This document shows positions 1 to 9,044 of a stretch of 63,595 nt of DNA, in pieces. The notes under the pieces were generated by a model. It did not search any database and was not told where the DNA came from. It saw only the letters and a list, made by a program, of their open reading frames with translations. Origin of the DNA: Gammaproteobacteria bacterium (GTDB lineage Bacteria; Pseudomonadota; Gammaproteobacteria; Xanthomonadales; Rhodanobacteraceae); NCBI GenBank assembly GCA_004295005.1, contig SHNG01000042.1:1-63595 (forward strand). Reading direction: 5' to 3'. Each line of letters opens with the position of its first letter. The first letter of the stretch is position 1. Position numbers and translations under genes: made by a program.

Positions 1-662
1 ATCAGGATCAAGGATCCGCCCTTGCGCTGGCGCGAGCGGGAAGCTCCACGCATGATCACACGTCCCATGACGGCGATGGCAAGGATGCCGAAAGCCACTC
101 CCATCAGGCGGATATTCAGGCGCATGTCGCCGTTCAGTACATGGCTGAACTCATGGGCAATCACGCCTTGCAGCTCTTCCCGGGTCAGCGTGTCCAGACA
201 GCCACGGGTAACGGTGATGGCCGCATCGGCCGGAGTGTAGCCAGCCGCGAACGCATTGATTGCCGTCTCGTCTTCCAGCACGAAAATTTCAGGCACCGGC
301 ACACCCGAGGCAATGGCGATTTCCTCGACGACATTGCGCAGGCGCTGGTAAGCGAACTCCCTGGGCGTGGCGGGAACGGACGTGCCTCCCAACTGCCTGG
401 CAATCACCGCGCCACCGCGACGCAAGGATGAAATCCGATACGCGCTGGCCAAGCCGATGACCAGCAGCGCGCCGATCGTCGCGAATACCTGGATGTCCAC
501 CCTGGGTGTCCCGGGATTCTCCGAAGCCGCAGCGGAAAATCCAAGCACAAGGTAGACAACCGCATTGACCGCAACCACGATGGCAATCACCGCCAACGTG
601 AACAGCACGATCATTCGCCGCGATTGCTTGCGGGCCTGCTCCTGGTGCTGGAAGAAGTTCAA
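1..662 (-). CDS. M48 family zinc metalloprotease (HtpX-like), partial at left edge
   Basis: Read on the minus strand from a TTG codon at 660-662; about 220 residues are visible before the window ends. The N-terminus reads M-N-F-F-Q-H-Q, a typical opening for membrane-bound M48 peptidases, which is why the TTG start is preferred over the in-frame ATG 15 codons further in. Two hydrophobic segments follow (about residues 16-38 and 54-75). The zinc/catalytic motif HEFSH lies at about residues 170-174, followed by a third hydrophobic stretch. The family degrades membrane proteins at the inner membrane. The gene starts 47 bases after the lemA stop, and LemA-M48 pairs are a common arrangement, so the two are probably co-transcribed. 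The C-terminus and the third zinc ligand are outside the window. Confidence 0.88.
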   Translation of the reverse strand, partial: MNFFQHQEQARKQSRRMIVLFTLAVIAIVVAVNAVVYLVLGFSAAASENPGTPRVDIQVFATIGALLVIGLASAYRISSLRRGGAVIARQLGGTSVPATPREFAYQRLRNVVEEIAIASGVPVPEIFVLEDETAINAFAAGYTPADAAITVTRGCLDTLTREELQGVIAHEFSHVLNGDMRLNIRLMGVAFGILAIAVMGRVIMRGASRSRQRKGGSLIL

Positions 663-708
663 TGCAGGCGCCCCAGCGATCCCGCTTGAGATGCGTCTTG
701 CTGATTGC

Positions 709-1296
709 TCAGCTGAAGGACACCTTCACCGGTTCGCGCTTTTCCGGCGATTCGATAGCCAGCAGCTCGGCTGCCTGGAAATTGAACAGGTTGGCGAAGA
801 TGGAACTCGGGAACACTTCGCGTGCATTGTTGTACTGCATGACCGAATCGTTGTAGGCCTGGCGCGCAAAGGCCACCTTGTTTTCGGTGGATGCCAGCTC
901 CTCGCTGAGCTGCATCATGTTTTGGTTGGCTTTCAGGTCCGGATAGGCTTCGGCAAGCGCAAACAAGCGACCCAGGGTCTGGCCCAGCGCATTCTCGGCA
1001 CCCGCCAATTGCTGCATGGCCTGCGGATCGCCCGGATTGGACTTCGCCGAAGAAAGCCCGGACACCGCGGAATTGCGCGCCTGTACGACGGCTTCCAGGG
1101 TTTCGCGCTCATGCTTCACGTAGCCCTTGACCGTCTCCACCAGATTGGGGATCAGGTCATGGCGGCGGGTCAGTTGCACGTCGATCTGGGCAAACGCATT
1201 CTTGTAGCCGTTGCGCGACGTGACCAAACCGTTGTAGATGCTGATTGCGTAGAACGCGACAACCGCGATGATGCCAAGCAAGATCAGAAAGCTCAT
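709..1296 (-). CDS. lemA: LemA family protein
   Basis: A 195-residue protein with one N-terminal transmembrane helix (FLILLGIIAVVAFYAI), followed by the conserved LemA core: N-G-L-V-x-x-R-N at about 22-29, then R-R-H-D-L-I-P-N-L-V-E-T-V-K-G-Y. The rest is predicted long helices. Length and motifs match the LemA family, whose molecular role is poorly defined. It is commonly found next to M48 peptidases, as here. The start chosen is the ATG at 1296, because it places the membrane helix at the very N-terminus; an upstream in-frame ATG would add 45 residues with no family similarity. It is divergent from the serine hydrolase gene, with only 49 bases between the two starts. Confidence 0.95.
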   Translation of the reverse strand: MSFLILLGIIAVVAFYAISIYNGLVTSRNGYKNAFAQIDVQLTRRHDLIPNLVETVKGYVKHERETLEAVVQARNSAVSGLSSAKSNPGDPQAMQQLAGAENALGQTLGRLFALAEAYPDLKANQNMMQLSEELASTENKVAFARQAYNDSVMQYNNAREVFPSSIFANLFNFQAAELLAIESPEKREPVKVSFS

Positions 1297-1345
1297 GGGT
1301 TCCTCTGCATTTGCGCGCAATGCACCGTATGATTTCCAGAATAGC

Positions 1346-2626
1346 ATGCCCCCGTCGATTCTCCCGGTCGCCCCCTTGAACGCCCGCTTCCGCTTGTTGC
1401 TTTCCTGCATTGCCCTGTTCGCGGTGTCCAATCGGGCAAGTGCGGACGTCGCAGGCGTTCAGTCCATCCTTGCCCCGGAGACTGCCACCGCCGCCTCGAA
1501 CGAGGCAGCGCGTGCGGTAGCGTCCCTGGATGCATGGGTCGACCGTATCGAGACATCCGGGAAGGTGGCAGGTCTGGCGATCGCCGTGGTCGAGAAAGAC
1601 CAGGTCCTGCTGGAGCGCGGTATCGGTCTTGCCGACTCCTCCAGCGGAGAAGTCGTGAGCGCCAACACGGTGCTTCGATTGGCGTCGCACTCCAAGGCGT
1701 TTGCAACCACCCTGAGTGCAATGCTGGTTCGCGACGGGCGCCTGCATTGGGACACGCCGGTCGCCTCGCTGTTGCCGACATTCAAGCTTGCCGACGATGC
1801 CAGCAGCGGCAAACTGACGATTGCCGACATTCTCAGTCATCGCGTCGGCCTGCCACACAACACCTACGACCGCCTGCTCGAACAGGATGAACCCTATCCC
1901 CTGCTGGCAGCGCGTCTTGGCGAGATTCCACTGACCTGCCCGGTCGGCGAGTGCTATGCCTACCAGAATGTCGCGTTCAGCCTGATCGGTGATGTCACCT
2001 TTGCCGTCACCGGCAATTTCTTCAGTCACGAGGTGGAGAAGCGCGTCTTCCATCCGCTCGGCATGATCTCGGCAACCTATGGGCGCGACGGCTTGGAGCA
2101 GTCGGCCCATTGGGCCAAGCCTCACCGTCGCGTGCGCGGCCACTGGACCGCGTTCGAACCCAAGGAAACCTACTACCGCATGCCTCCGGCGGCGGGTGCC
2201 AACGCCAGCCTGCGCGACATGGAGCAATGGCTGATTGCGCAGATGGGCGGGCGTCCGGAGATATTGCCCGAGCAACTGTTGCAGACCCTGCATTCCCCCC
2301 TGGTTGAAACCCCGGGTGACCTCAGTTCGACCCCCTGGCGACGCGAGCGCCTGGTTGATGCCCAGTACGCGCTGGGATGGCGAATTTTCCAGTACGGCGA
2401 TGAGCAACTCGTGTTCCATGCGGGTGCAGTGCAAGGGTATCGAGCCATGATTGGATTCCTGCCCAAACAACGCTTTGGCCTGGTCATGTTGTGGAACTGC
2501 GAATCGGCTGCCCCGGCCGGATTGCTGCCAATGCTGATGGACCGTTATCTGGACCTTCCCGCGGTTGACTGGGCGGGCCTCGACAAGGCCAGCCGCACGC
2601 GCCAGCAGGCGGGCGATGCCGGATAA
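1346..2626 (+). CDS. Exported serine hydrolase, class C beta-lactamase / PBP-like family
   Basis: A 426-residue protein. The N-terminus is basic then hydrophobic and ends near A-S-A, so it looks like a Sec signal peptide directing it to the periplasm. The beta-lactamase/transpeptidase-like triad motifs are in order: S-x-x-K (SHSK, about residue 115), Y-x-N (YQN, about 205) and H-x-G (HAG, about 358). This is the layout of class C beta-lactamase-related esterases and D-aminopeptidases. Activity as a true beta-lactamase cannot be inferred, because many relatives are esterases or peptidoglycan hydrolases. The start at ATG 1346 is chosen because it leads directly into the signal peptide. Monocistronic as far as can be seen. 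Confidence 0.88.
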   Translation: MPPSILPVAPLNARFRLLLSCIALFAVSNRASADVAGVQSILAPETATAASNEAARAVASLDAWVDRIETSGKVAGLAIAVVEKDQVLLERGIGLADSSSGEVVSANTVLRLASHSKAFATTLSAMLVRDGRLHWDTPVASLLPTFKLADDASSGKLTIADILSHRVGLPHNTYDRLLEQDEPYPLLAARLGEIPLTCPVGECYAYQNVAFSLIGDVTFAVTGNFFSHEVEKRVFHPLGMISATYGRDGLEQSAHWAKPHRRVRGHWTAFEPKETYYRMPPAAGANASLRDMEQWLIAQMGGRPEILPEQLLQTLHSPLVETPGDLSSTPWRRERLVDAQYALGWRIFQYGDEQLVFHAGAVQGYRAMIGFLPKQRFGLVMLWNCESAAPAGLLPMLMDRYLDLPAVDWAGLDKASRTRQQAGDAG

Positions 2627-2771
2627 GCCTTGACCTGTTGCAGCTTGCTTCGGGCTGGCCTGGCAGGATCGTCAGCGGTATCCGCTCGCGTTACCATGCA
2701 GTCTTTGCACCATCCACGTCCCGGGTGTCACTGGGTGCGACGACTGTCGAGCCGTTGCAAGGAGGCAGAGC

Positions 2772-3398
2772 GTGCTGATCGCTGAACAACTGGTGCTCCT
2801 GTGCATCAACCCGCAACGCGGGCAATTCGAGTTGGGGCGCAGCCATGCCGACATGGATGCCTTGGCTGCCGGTGCGCTACTGCTCGATCTATGCGAGCAG
2901 AAGCGCCTGCGCTTCAACCAGCAACATGTGGCCGTCGATGGCAAACTGCCGACTACCCATCCGCAACTGGAAGCGGCCGCCCACGTACTGAGTGGCCCCA
3001 CCAACGGCTTGCCGATTGCTGCCGCCATCGACCTCATGGTTGCTCGATTGCATCCACTGGCCATTCACTTGCTGGAAAGCCTGTTCAGGCGGGACGTGTT
3101 GCATCGTGTCCGCAGCTCGTGGTGGCCATTCAGTCCGTATCGCTTTCCCTTGCGCTCGTTGCAGGCCCGCAATGAAGCCATCCAGCAATTGAGCATGGCC
3201 GTCAAGGCAGAAGCACCGAGTGTCAGGGGGCTTGGGCTGCTGGTTCTGGTGGATCTCGCCGGCCAACTCGCTACCAGCCTGGCCGGTTTGCAACACGAGG
3301 CCGCCGCCGACAAGGTCCTGCATCTGGGCCGCGCGCGATCCAGTGGAGCTCCCGACGTGGAGCTCGTATTCCAGCTGCGGCAGACATTCACCCGCTAG
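2772..3398 (+). CDS. GPP34 (Golgi phosphoprotein 3)-like family protein
   Basis: A 208-residue soluble protein starting at GTG 2772, behind a strong Shine-Dalgarno (AAGGAGG at about 2759-2765). The N-terminus (LIAEQLVLLCINPQRG) and the following helix with an L-A-A-G-A-L-L-L-D-L run resemble bacterial GPP34/GOLPH3-VPS74 domain proteins, which are all-helical. Eukaryotic relatives bind phosphatidylinositol-4-phosphate; the role of the bacterial members is not established. No signal peptide or membrane segment is visible. It stands alone between the serine hydrolase and a repeat element. The family assignment rests on the N-terminal pattern only and is moderately secure. Confidence 0.6.
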   Translation: MLIAEQLVLLCINPQRGQFELGRSHADMDALAAGALLLDLCEQKRLRFNQQHVAVDGKLPTTHPQLEAAAHVLSGPTNGLPIAAAIDLMVARLHPLAIHLLESLFRRDVLHRVRSSWWPFSPYRFPLRSLQARNEAIQQLSMAVKAEAPSVRGLGLLVLVDLAGQLATSLAGLQHEAAADKVLHLGRARSSGAPDVELVFQLRQTFTR

Positions 3399-3534
3399 GG
3401 AAACTCTGATTTTGCTCGTCATTCCGGCAAAAGCCGGAACCCATCTTGATTTGGTTCCAATGGAATCAAGGTCAAAATGGACCCCGGCGTATGCCGGGGT
3501 GACGAAAAATGTGGTTGATCAGAGTTCCCCTAGA
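3396..3534. repeat. Nested inverted-repeat element (BIME/MITE-like)
   Basis: A 139-base element starting at the stop codon of the GPP34-like gene. The outer ends are inverted copies: CTAGGGAAACTCTGAT on the left, ATCAGAGTTCCCCTAG on the right. Inside are a CGTCATTCCGGC...GCCGG arm (from about 3417) and a CCCCGGC...GCCGGGGTGACG arm (to about 3505). These are inverted relative to each other, each is itself a small hairpin, and a central hairpin CTTGATT...AATCAAG lies between. No coding capacity. A single copy of the end sequence recurs at 62984-63000, which suggests a dispersed family. Confidence 0.8.
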
Positions 3535-3664
3535 CTTGCGTCCTGGCCGGACTGCGGCACGGCAGCCTGATCCCGGCTGAAAAATGAAGAGCGCCTTGCG
3601 ATCCGATCGCGTGCCGGCTTGGCGTGACCTGAACTCACTCGATCATGCGCCGGACCGCAAAAAG

Positions 3665-3689
3665 AAAAACGCGCAAAATGCGCGTTTTT
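3665..3689. terminator. Rho-independent terminator (bidirectional shape)
   Basis: A perfect 11-bp stem AAAAACGCGCA / TGCGCGTTTTT with an AAA loop. The A-tract and T-tract lie on both sides, so it can work in either direction. It sits downstream of the TonB-like gene (minus strand), the most likely user. A second GC hairpin (GCTGGCC / GGCCAGC, about 3707-3728) lies between it and the stop codon. Confidence 0.85.
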
Positions 3690-3741
3690 CAATCAACCAT
3701 CCAGGCGCTGGCCAGAAGGTTGGCCAGCACCCGATAGGGCA

Positions 3742-4788
3742 TCAGTTGCCGAGCTTGAACTCAATGCGACGTCGCACGGTGGCGGTTACCGCCACGCCGT
3801 TCTCCATGCGCGGATTGAATTTCGTTCGCTCGATGGAACGCACGGCCTCGCGGTCAAAGGTTCGCGGCGGATCCGAGGCCACCACTTTGGCGCCGGTCAC
3901 GACACCTTCCGCAGTCACCGTGAATTCGACCTCGACCCAGCCCTCGTCGCGATTGCGCGCGGCCTGGCTCGGATAGTTGGGTGCCACGGGTGTGACGATT
4001 TCGACGTCGCGCGAAATGCCTTGCGGAGCTGCCGGAGCAGCAGGCGCCGGCTCCGGTTGGCTGGCAACCGGCTGGGCTGGCGCCGTTTCCACGGTGGCCG
4101 CGGGCGTTGCTGTCGTATCACTGGCTGCGACCGGGGTAACGGTGGACGGTGCCAAGGCGGTATCCACGGGAGGTTTGGGCACGGCAGCCGCGGCCGCAGC
4201 GGCGGCTTCCGCAGCAGCCTGCTGATCGATGGACTTGCGCTTTGCTTCAATCTTGCTGCGCAGGATGGTCAGCGTGTAATTGCTGGAATCGGCCTTGGCC
4301 AATGAATCGATGATGCGCGTGGCTTCCTCCAGGTTGCCCTGGTCGATCTGCTGCTCGGCGGTGCCGCTGGCAAATGGAAACAGCTCACGCAATGCGTCCA
4401 TCGCCCCGGCATTGGTTGCATCCTTCTGCAGGATGGCCAGGTAGTACTCGAGCGCATTGTTTCCGGCAGGCATGACCATGCGCTGTTCCGCCATGGCGGA
4501 GCGCGCCTCGCGATACAGTTGGTCAATGCTCAGCTCTTCCACTGCCGGGGATACCGTCGGCAAGGATTCGTCCGTGGTGGCCGCGGCTGGGGCTGCGGTG
4601 ATGGCAGGCGTCGCCGTCGTTGCCGTGCCTGCGTCTCGGTTCATGTACCACCAGACGCCGGCGGCGATCACGGCGAGCAGCACGACCACGGCAATGATGA
4701 GTGGTGCGGCGGCACCACGTACGGAACGCGGCAGATTCAGGGAAGTATTCATTTCAGACAAACGCTCCGTGGTTGGCGAGTCGGACAT
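3742..4788 (-). CDS. Energy transducer TonB-family protein (orphan)
   Basis: A 348-residue inner-membrane protein. After a short cytoplasmic N-terminus comes one transmembrane helix (about residues 28-46, LIIAVVVLLAVIAAGVWW). A long Ala/Pro/Thr-rich periplasmic region containing helical repeats follows, then a C-terminal TonB domain (about 262-348) with V-x-P-x-Y-P-x-x-A, EGWVEVEFTVTAEGVV and a final R-R-I-E-F pattern. TonB proteins pass proton-motive force to outer-membrane receptors. No exbB, exbD or receptor gene is adjacent, so its partners are elsewhere. An in-frame ATG at 4752 is an alternative start, and neither start has a clear ribosome-binding site. Confidence 0.85.
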   Translation of the reverse strand: MSDSPTTERLSEMNTSLNLPRSVRGAAAPLIIAVVVLLAVIAAGVWWYMNRDAGTATTATPAITAAPAAATTDESLPTVSPAVEELSIDQLYREARSAMAEQRMVMPAGNNALEYYLAILQKDATNAGAMDALRELFPFASGTAEQQIDQGNLEEATRIIDSLAKADSSNYTLTILRSKIEAKRKSIDQQAAAEAAAAAAAAVPKPPVDTALAPSTVTPVAASDTTATPAATVETAPAQPVASQPEPAPAAPAAPQGISRDVEIVTPVAPNYPSQAARNRDEGWVEVEFTVTAEGVVTGAKVVASDPPRTFDREAVRSIERTKFNPRMENGVAVTATVRRRIEFKLGN

Positions 4789-5222
4789 TCAGGTACACCA
4801 GCGAGGTGTCCGCAGCGGAATCGCCGGGAATGTCGCACAGTCACATGCATGAAGCCTGCCAACACGCATTTCTGGGGCTGGACCGTCTGTATCCCGCCTG
4901 CGCTGTGCTTCCCCGGCTCCTGCCCATCCGGCGAAATCCCCTGTACCGGATGCAATCCCCCGCCGTCAGGTCCCTGTGTACTGACGACGCCACCATAACG
5001 CAATTTTGCGAGCTGTGTCACATTTGGGGACGGGGTGACGCGAGGCGGACAGGACGCCACGCAATCTGCACAAAGCTGACACTGCGTGTCGCCTTTGCCG
5101 GCATCAGACCCGCTCGGGCTCGGGGTGGCGAGGAAGGCCTGCGCGAGGCGGCCTGGTCTTGCATATCCATGCGACTGCGTGCGTAATCGCGCGTCGCCCC
5201 GCACCCGGATTCAGCAGTACCC
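4789..5222. other. Intergenic region without a recognisable gene
   Basis: This 434-base gap lies between the start of the TonB-like gene (minus) and the start of the glycosyltransferase (plus), so it should hold both promoters. I see no convincing sigma-70 boxes, hairpin terminator or short gene in it. Confidence 0.5.
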
Positions 5223-6701
5223 ATGCCTAGCACTGCACTTCGACAGCAAGCTCGCGTCGAATGGGATGGACGCCGGCTGCGCGTGCTGAGCGAGCAGTTT
5301 CCGCGCGTACAACTCAAAATCAATGGCCAACGCTTCATTGACTTGCAGTTTGGGCCGGAAAAGCAGGCCACATTGGAGTTTCCGTTTACTCCGTCCGGCC
5401 AGGCTCGCTTCAATGTCGAGATCATCGCGAACGACCACTCCGAAGATTCACCCGCTGCGCCCTTTTCCGTGGCGATGGGAGTTCCCGGAACAGGACCCGC
5501 CATGGATCGCCCCGGCGCGATCATCCCGCTGCACGAGGCTTCGCGCCTGTTGCCATTGGACGCCCGCCCCATGCAAGGCGAAGTGGCCATTGTCATACCG
5601 GTCTACAACGCAGCTCAGGCCGTGCGCCGTTGCATTGATTCCGTGCTTGAGCACAGCAGCGGCGCATATCGGGTGATCGTGATCAATGATGCAAGCACCG
5701 ATCCCGCCATTGCGCCCTTGCTTGAGTCCTACCGCTCGAGGGATCGCATCGAACTGTACGAAAACCCGCGCAACCTGGGATTCACCGCAACGGTCAACCG
5801 CGGCATGCAGATGGCCGCCCACGCAGACGTGGTCCTGCTCAATGCCGATACCGAAGTGGCTGCAAACTGGCTTGTCGGTCTGCGCCATGCCCTGCACAGT
5901 GCGCCCGACGTGGCCACGGCAACGGCGGTTTCCAACAATGCCGGTGCATTTTCGGTTCCGGAACTCGAAAAGGAGAATCCCTTTCCGCCAGGCTGGAGTC
6001 ACGCACAGACGGCTCGCGCAACATGGCAGGATGCCGGGCATGCCTATCCGGAGCTGCCAACCGGCAATGGCTTTTGCATGTTGATCCGTCGCCAGGTGCT
6101 GGATGCCGAGGGCTTGTTCGACGTTGCCGCGTTTCCCCAGGGCTATGGCGAGGAAAATGATTTCTGCCAGCGTGCGAGCGCCAACGGCTGGCGCCACCTG
6201 ATCGCCGGCAATGTCCACATCGCCCACGCACGCAGCCTCAGTTTTGGCAGCGAACGCCGCCAGGCCCTGGGCCAGGCCGGCATGCAGGTATTGCGCGAGC
6301 GCTGGCCGAACTACGAATCCGATGTCGGTCGTACCCTGTTTTCGTTTGCACGCCGCGTCCTCGACTGGCGCCTGCGTGTCTCGCAGTCGAACTCGCTCTC
6401 GCGTTCGCCCTTGCCGCGCTGTCTGCACCTCGGGGAATGCCAGCCTCTGGATCGAAGTCACGAACATTGGGTGCTGGCCGCGCAAGGCGAGCAGATGAAC
6501 CTTGTCGCTGCCGATGGCGAGTGTCGTGAATCGGTTCCCGTGATCCGCTTCGACGATCTCTGCTGCGCCCACTGGCTGCAACTGCATGCCATTGAACGTG
6601 TCGTGCTGCCCAGGTCACCGCCTGACCACATGACCGGGATGCTCGCGGCTCAAGCGGCGCGCCTGGGCATCCACGCAACAATCGAAGGGAATGATCCATG
6701 A
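5223..6701 (+). CDS. Glycosyltransferase family 2 protein
   Basis: A 492-residue protein. The first about 115 residues form a beta-rich accessory region. The GT2 (GT-A fold) domain starts at about residue 121 with VAIVIPVYN, continues with VIVINDAST, and has a DxD-like NADTE at about 205. It then has the G-Y-G-E-E-x-D-F-C acceptor/base region typical of rhamnosyl- and O-antigen-type transferases. A C-terminal region of about 100 residues is unassigned. It probably adds a sugar to a surface polysaccharide or glycan at the cytoplasmic face. Its stop overlaps the start of the dehydratase gene, so the two are translated together. The donor sugar cannot be read from sequence. Confidence 0.88.
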   Translation: MPSTALRQQARVEWDGRRLRVLSEQFPRVQLKINGQRFIDLQFGPEKQATLEFPFTPSGQARFNVEIIANDHSEDSPAAPFSVAMGVPGTGPAMDRPGAIIPLHEASRLLPLDARPMQGEVAIVIPVYNAAQAVRRCIDSVLEHSSGAYRVIVINDASTDPAIAPLLESYRSRDRIELYENPRNLGFTATVNRGMQMAAHADVVLLNADTEVAANWLVGLRHALHSAPDVATATAVSNNAGAFSVPELEKENPFPPGWSHAQTARATWQDAGHAYPELPTGNGFCMLIRRQVLDAEGLFDVAAFPQGYGEENDFCQRASANGWRHLIAGNVHIAHARSLSFGSERRQALGQAGMQVLRERWPNYESDVGRTLFSFARRVLDWRLRVSQSNSLSRSPLPRCLHLGECQPLDRSHEHWVLAAQGEQMNLVAADGECRESVPVIRFDDLCCAHWLQLHAIERVVLPRSPPDHMTGMLAAQAARLGIHATIEGNDP

Positions 6702-7744
6702 GGCACCGCTATTCACGCGCGCTGATCACCGGAATTGGAGGTCAGGATGGTGCCTTCCTCGCCGCTCAATTGCTTGGCGAAGGTGTGGTCGTCTGCGGCA
6801 CGCACAGGCCCATGAGTCCGATCGGCAACTGGCGCTTGGCGGAGCTGGGCATCGACCAGCACCCACGTTTGCAGCTCCACGCCCTCGACACCGGCGATGC
6901 GTCTGCCTGCCGCGAATTGGTTGCCGCATTCGCACCGCAGGCCATCTTCCATCTGGCCGGACAATCGCGCGTCGCTGATTCCTTTCGCGACCCCGTGGGT
7001 AGCCTGCATGCCAATGGCGTGTGCACGGTCAATCTTCTGGAAGCCATGCGTCGTGCCGCGCCCAATGCGCATTTCGTGCTCGCCTCCAGTGCAGAAATCT
7101 TCGGCACCCCTGCACAGGTGCCACAGGACGAGAACACCCCGCTGCGGCCGGACTCTCCCTATGGCCTGTCCAAACTCGTCGCGCACGCCGCCATGCACAG
7201 TTGGCGCGCCAGTTTCGGCCTCGCCGCGAGCAGCGCCATCCTTTTCAATCATGAGTCGGAACTGCGCGATGCCGCGTTCGTGACGCGCAAGATCACGCGT
7301 GCCGCCGCCCGCATCCGCCTTGGACTGGATACCGAGGTCGCCCTCGGCAACCTGGATGCCCAACGTGATTTCGGTTATGCCCCGGAATACGTGAGTGCGA
7401 TGGCCATGATGGCCGAAGCCGAGAAGGGCGACGATTTCATTCTCGCCACCGGCGCGGCGGCGAGCATCCGCGAGTTTGCCTCGGCGGCATTTGCCGCAGC
7501 CGGCATGCCCCTGGAGTGGCAAGGACAAGGCGTCGACGAAATGGCCGTGGAGCGTGGCAGCGGCAAACCCCGCATCCGCATCGACCCCTTGTTGCTGCGG
7601 CCAGTGGATTCGCCGCTGCTGGTCGGCAACTCCGCCAAGGCAAGACAGCGCCTTGGCTTTGCACCGCGGATCCACATGGCCGAACTGGCTCGCCGCATGC
7701 TTGAAGCCGATATGGCCCGCGAACGCCAGGGACGACCCGGCTAG
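6698..7744 (+). CDS. gmd: GDP-mannose 4,6-dehydratase-like short-chain dehydrogenase
   Basis: A 348-residue extended SDR. The NAD(P)-binding motif G-I-G-G-Q-D-G (about 9-15) corresponds to the Gmd signature GITGQDG. The catalytic Y-x-x-x-K is present as YGLSK. The FNHES motif followed by FVTRKIT is characteristic of GDP-mannose 4,6-dehydratases, which make GDP-4-keto-6-deoxymannose for GDP-fucose, GDP-rhamnose or related sugars. The usual T-S-E-L-Y-G motif is altered to S-S-A-E-I-F-G, and the R-R-G that normally follows NHES is replaced by L-R-D, so substrate may differ. It overlaps the GT2 gene by 4 bases and the GT4 gene by 1 base, which points to a shared pathway. The next enzyme (epimerase or reductase) is not in the window. 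Confidence 0.8.
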   Translation: MRHRYSRALITGIGGQDGAFLAAQLLGEGVVVCGTHRPMSPIGNWRLAELGIDQHPRLQLHALDTGDASACRELVAAFAPQAIFHLAGQSRVADSFRDPVGSLHANGVCTVNLLEAMRRAAPNAHFVLASSAEIFGTPAQVPQDENTPLRPDSPYGLSKLVAHAAMHSWRASFGLAASSAILFNHESELRDAAFVTRKITRAAARIRLGLDTEVALGNLDAQRDFGYAPEYVSAMAMMAEAEKGDDFILATGAAASIREFASAAFAAAGMPLEWQGQGVDEMAVERGSGKPRIRIDPLLLRPVDSPLLVGNSAKARQRLGFAPRIHMAELARRMLEADMARERQGRPG

Positions 7745-8886
7745 TGCGCGTCATCTTCAACGTCGATGCAATCAGTGCGCCGCTGACCGGGATCGGACGC
7801 TACGCGCTGGAGTTGGCCAATGGCCTGGCCAGTCACAGGGACATTGAATCCCTGCGCCTGTATTCGGCGGTACGCTGGGTGGACGATCCAGCCGAAGCGC
7901 TTTCTTCGAATCGCCTGTTCGCAAACCTGCGCAGGAACCTGCCGTTCAAGACGCGCGCCCTGCAAACCTATGCAAGCCTGCGCGACCTGCTGTTTCGAGC
8001 GCATACCCGCAATTTGAAAGGTTACCTGCTGCACACGCCCAATTACATCCTGATGCCGTTCGCCGGGCCCAGCCTGACCACGGTGCATGATCTTTCCGCT
8101 TTCAACTTTCCGGAAACCCATCCGCCCGAACGCGTGCGCTTTCTCGAACGCCGCTTGCCAGAAACACTCGCGCGTGCAGACCGCATCCTCACCGATTCGC
8201 GCTTCATCGCCGACGAGATCCGCGACAAGCTCGGCGTTGCCGAGCACAAGCTGCGGGTGGTGCCGCTGGGTGTGGATTCCCGATTCGCGCCCCGTCGGCC
8301 GCATGAGATCAACGAGGCCATGCAGCGACACGGACTTGTCGCCGGTGAATACCTGTTGGTGGTGGCAACCCAGGAGCCGCGCAAGAACCTGGCTCGACTC
8401 GCACGTGCCTATGCAGCCTTGCCGGGAGATGTGCGCAAACGTCATCCGCTGGTGATCGTCGGTGCGCGCGGCTGGTTGAGCGCGGAACTCGAGAAACCCC
8501 TTGCACCCCTGGAGGCCAGCGGCGCCAGCCGCCGCCTCGGCTATGTCAGCGAGGAAGACCTGCCGGTGATCTATTCCGGCGCTCGCGCCTTTGCATTCCC
8601 TTCGCTGTATGAGGGATTCGGCCTGCCGGTGCTGGAAGCCATGGCCAGCGGCATTCCCGTGCTCACCTCCAGCGTCTCGTCACTGCCGGAAGTTTGTGGC
8701 GACATTGCCCTGTGCGTCGATCCACTGGACGAGGATGCACTGCGCGAGGGATTGCGGCGATTGCTTGAAGACGAGCCCTGGCGCCAGCATTGCGCGCGTG
8801 ATGGCCTCGTGCATGCCGCCGGATTCCCCTGGTCGCGCTGCGTCGAGGAAACGGTCGCGGTGTATCGCGAACTGCAACCCGCATGA
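7744..8886 (+). CDS. Glycosyltransferase family 4 (GT-B) protein
   Basis: A 380-residue protein starting at GTG 7744, which shares one base with the TAG of the preceding gene. The N-terminus carries the glycine-rich acceptor-site pattern [10 protein letters not shown]. The donor-binding half has E-P-R-K-N-L (about 207) and the retaining GT4 signature [17 protein letters not shown] with the E-x7-E pair (about 286-303). It resembles mannosyl/rhamnosyltransferases of O-antigen and capsule clusters. With the GT2 and Gmd-like enzymes it forms a three-gene unit, probably making a 6-deoxy-hexose-containing glycan. No flippase or polymerase is nearby. Confidence 0.9.
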   Translation: MRVIFNVDAISAPLTGIGRYALELANGLASHRDIESLRLYSAVRWVDDPAEALSSNRLFANLRRNLPFKTRALQTYASLRDLLFRAHTRNLKGYLLHTPNYILMPFAGPSLTTVHDLSAFNFPETHPPERVRFLERRLPETLARADRILTDSRFIADEIRDKLGVAEHKLRVVPLGVDSRFAPRRPHEINEAMQRHGLVAGEYLLVVATQEPRKNLARLARAYAALPGDVRKRHPLVIVGARGWLSAELEKPLAPLEASGASRRLGYVSEEDLPVIYSGARAFAFPSLYEGFGLPVLEAMASGIPVLTSSVSSLPEVCGDIALCVDPLDEDALREGLRRLLEDEPWRQHCARDGLVHAAGFPWSRCVEETVAVYRELQPA

Positions 8887-9044
8887 AGAATGATTTGGTG
8901 CGAAACCCGGATTCGAATAGTCGCCCTGTCTGTCGGTTGTTGCATGGAATGTAGTGTTCAATCTTGCGGGCATGCCCCCGCAAATTCCCAAATCCGGGAA
9001 TGTTGTCCGCCATCTCGTGCCGCTCGCAATTGCGCGCTGTTTGG

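Noticed and set aside
4789-5222. A small gene on either strand between the TonB-like gene and the glycosyltransferase
   Set aside because: Several short frames exist, but none has a ribosome-binding site, signal peptide or recognisable pattern.
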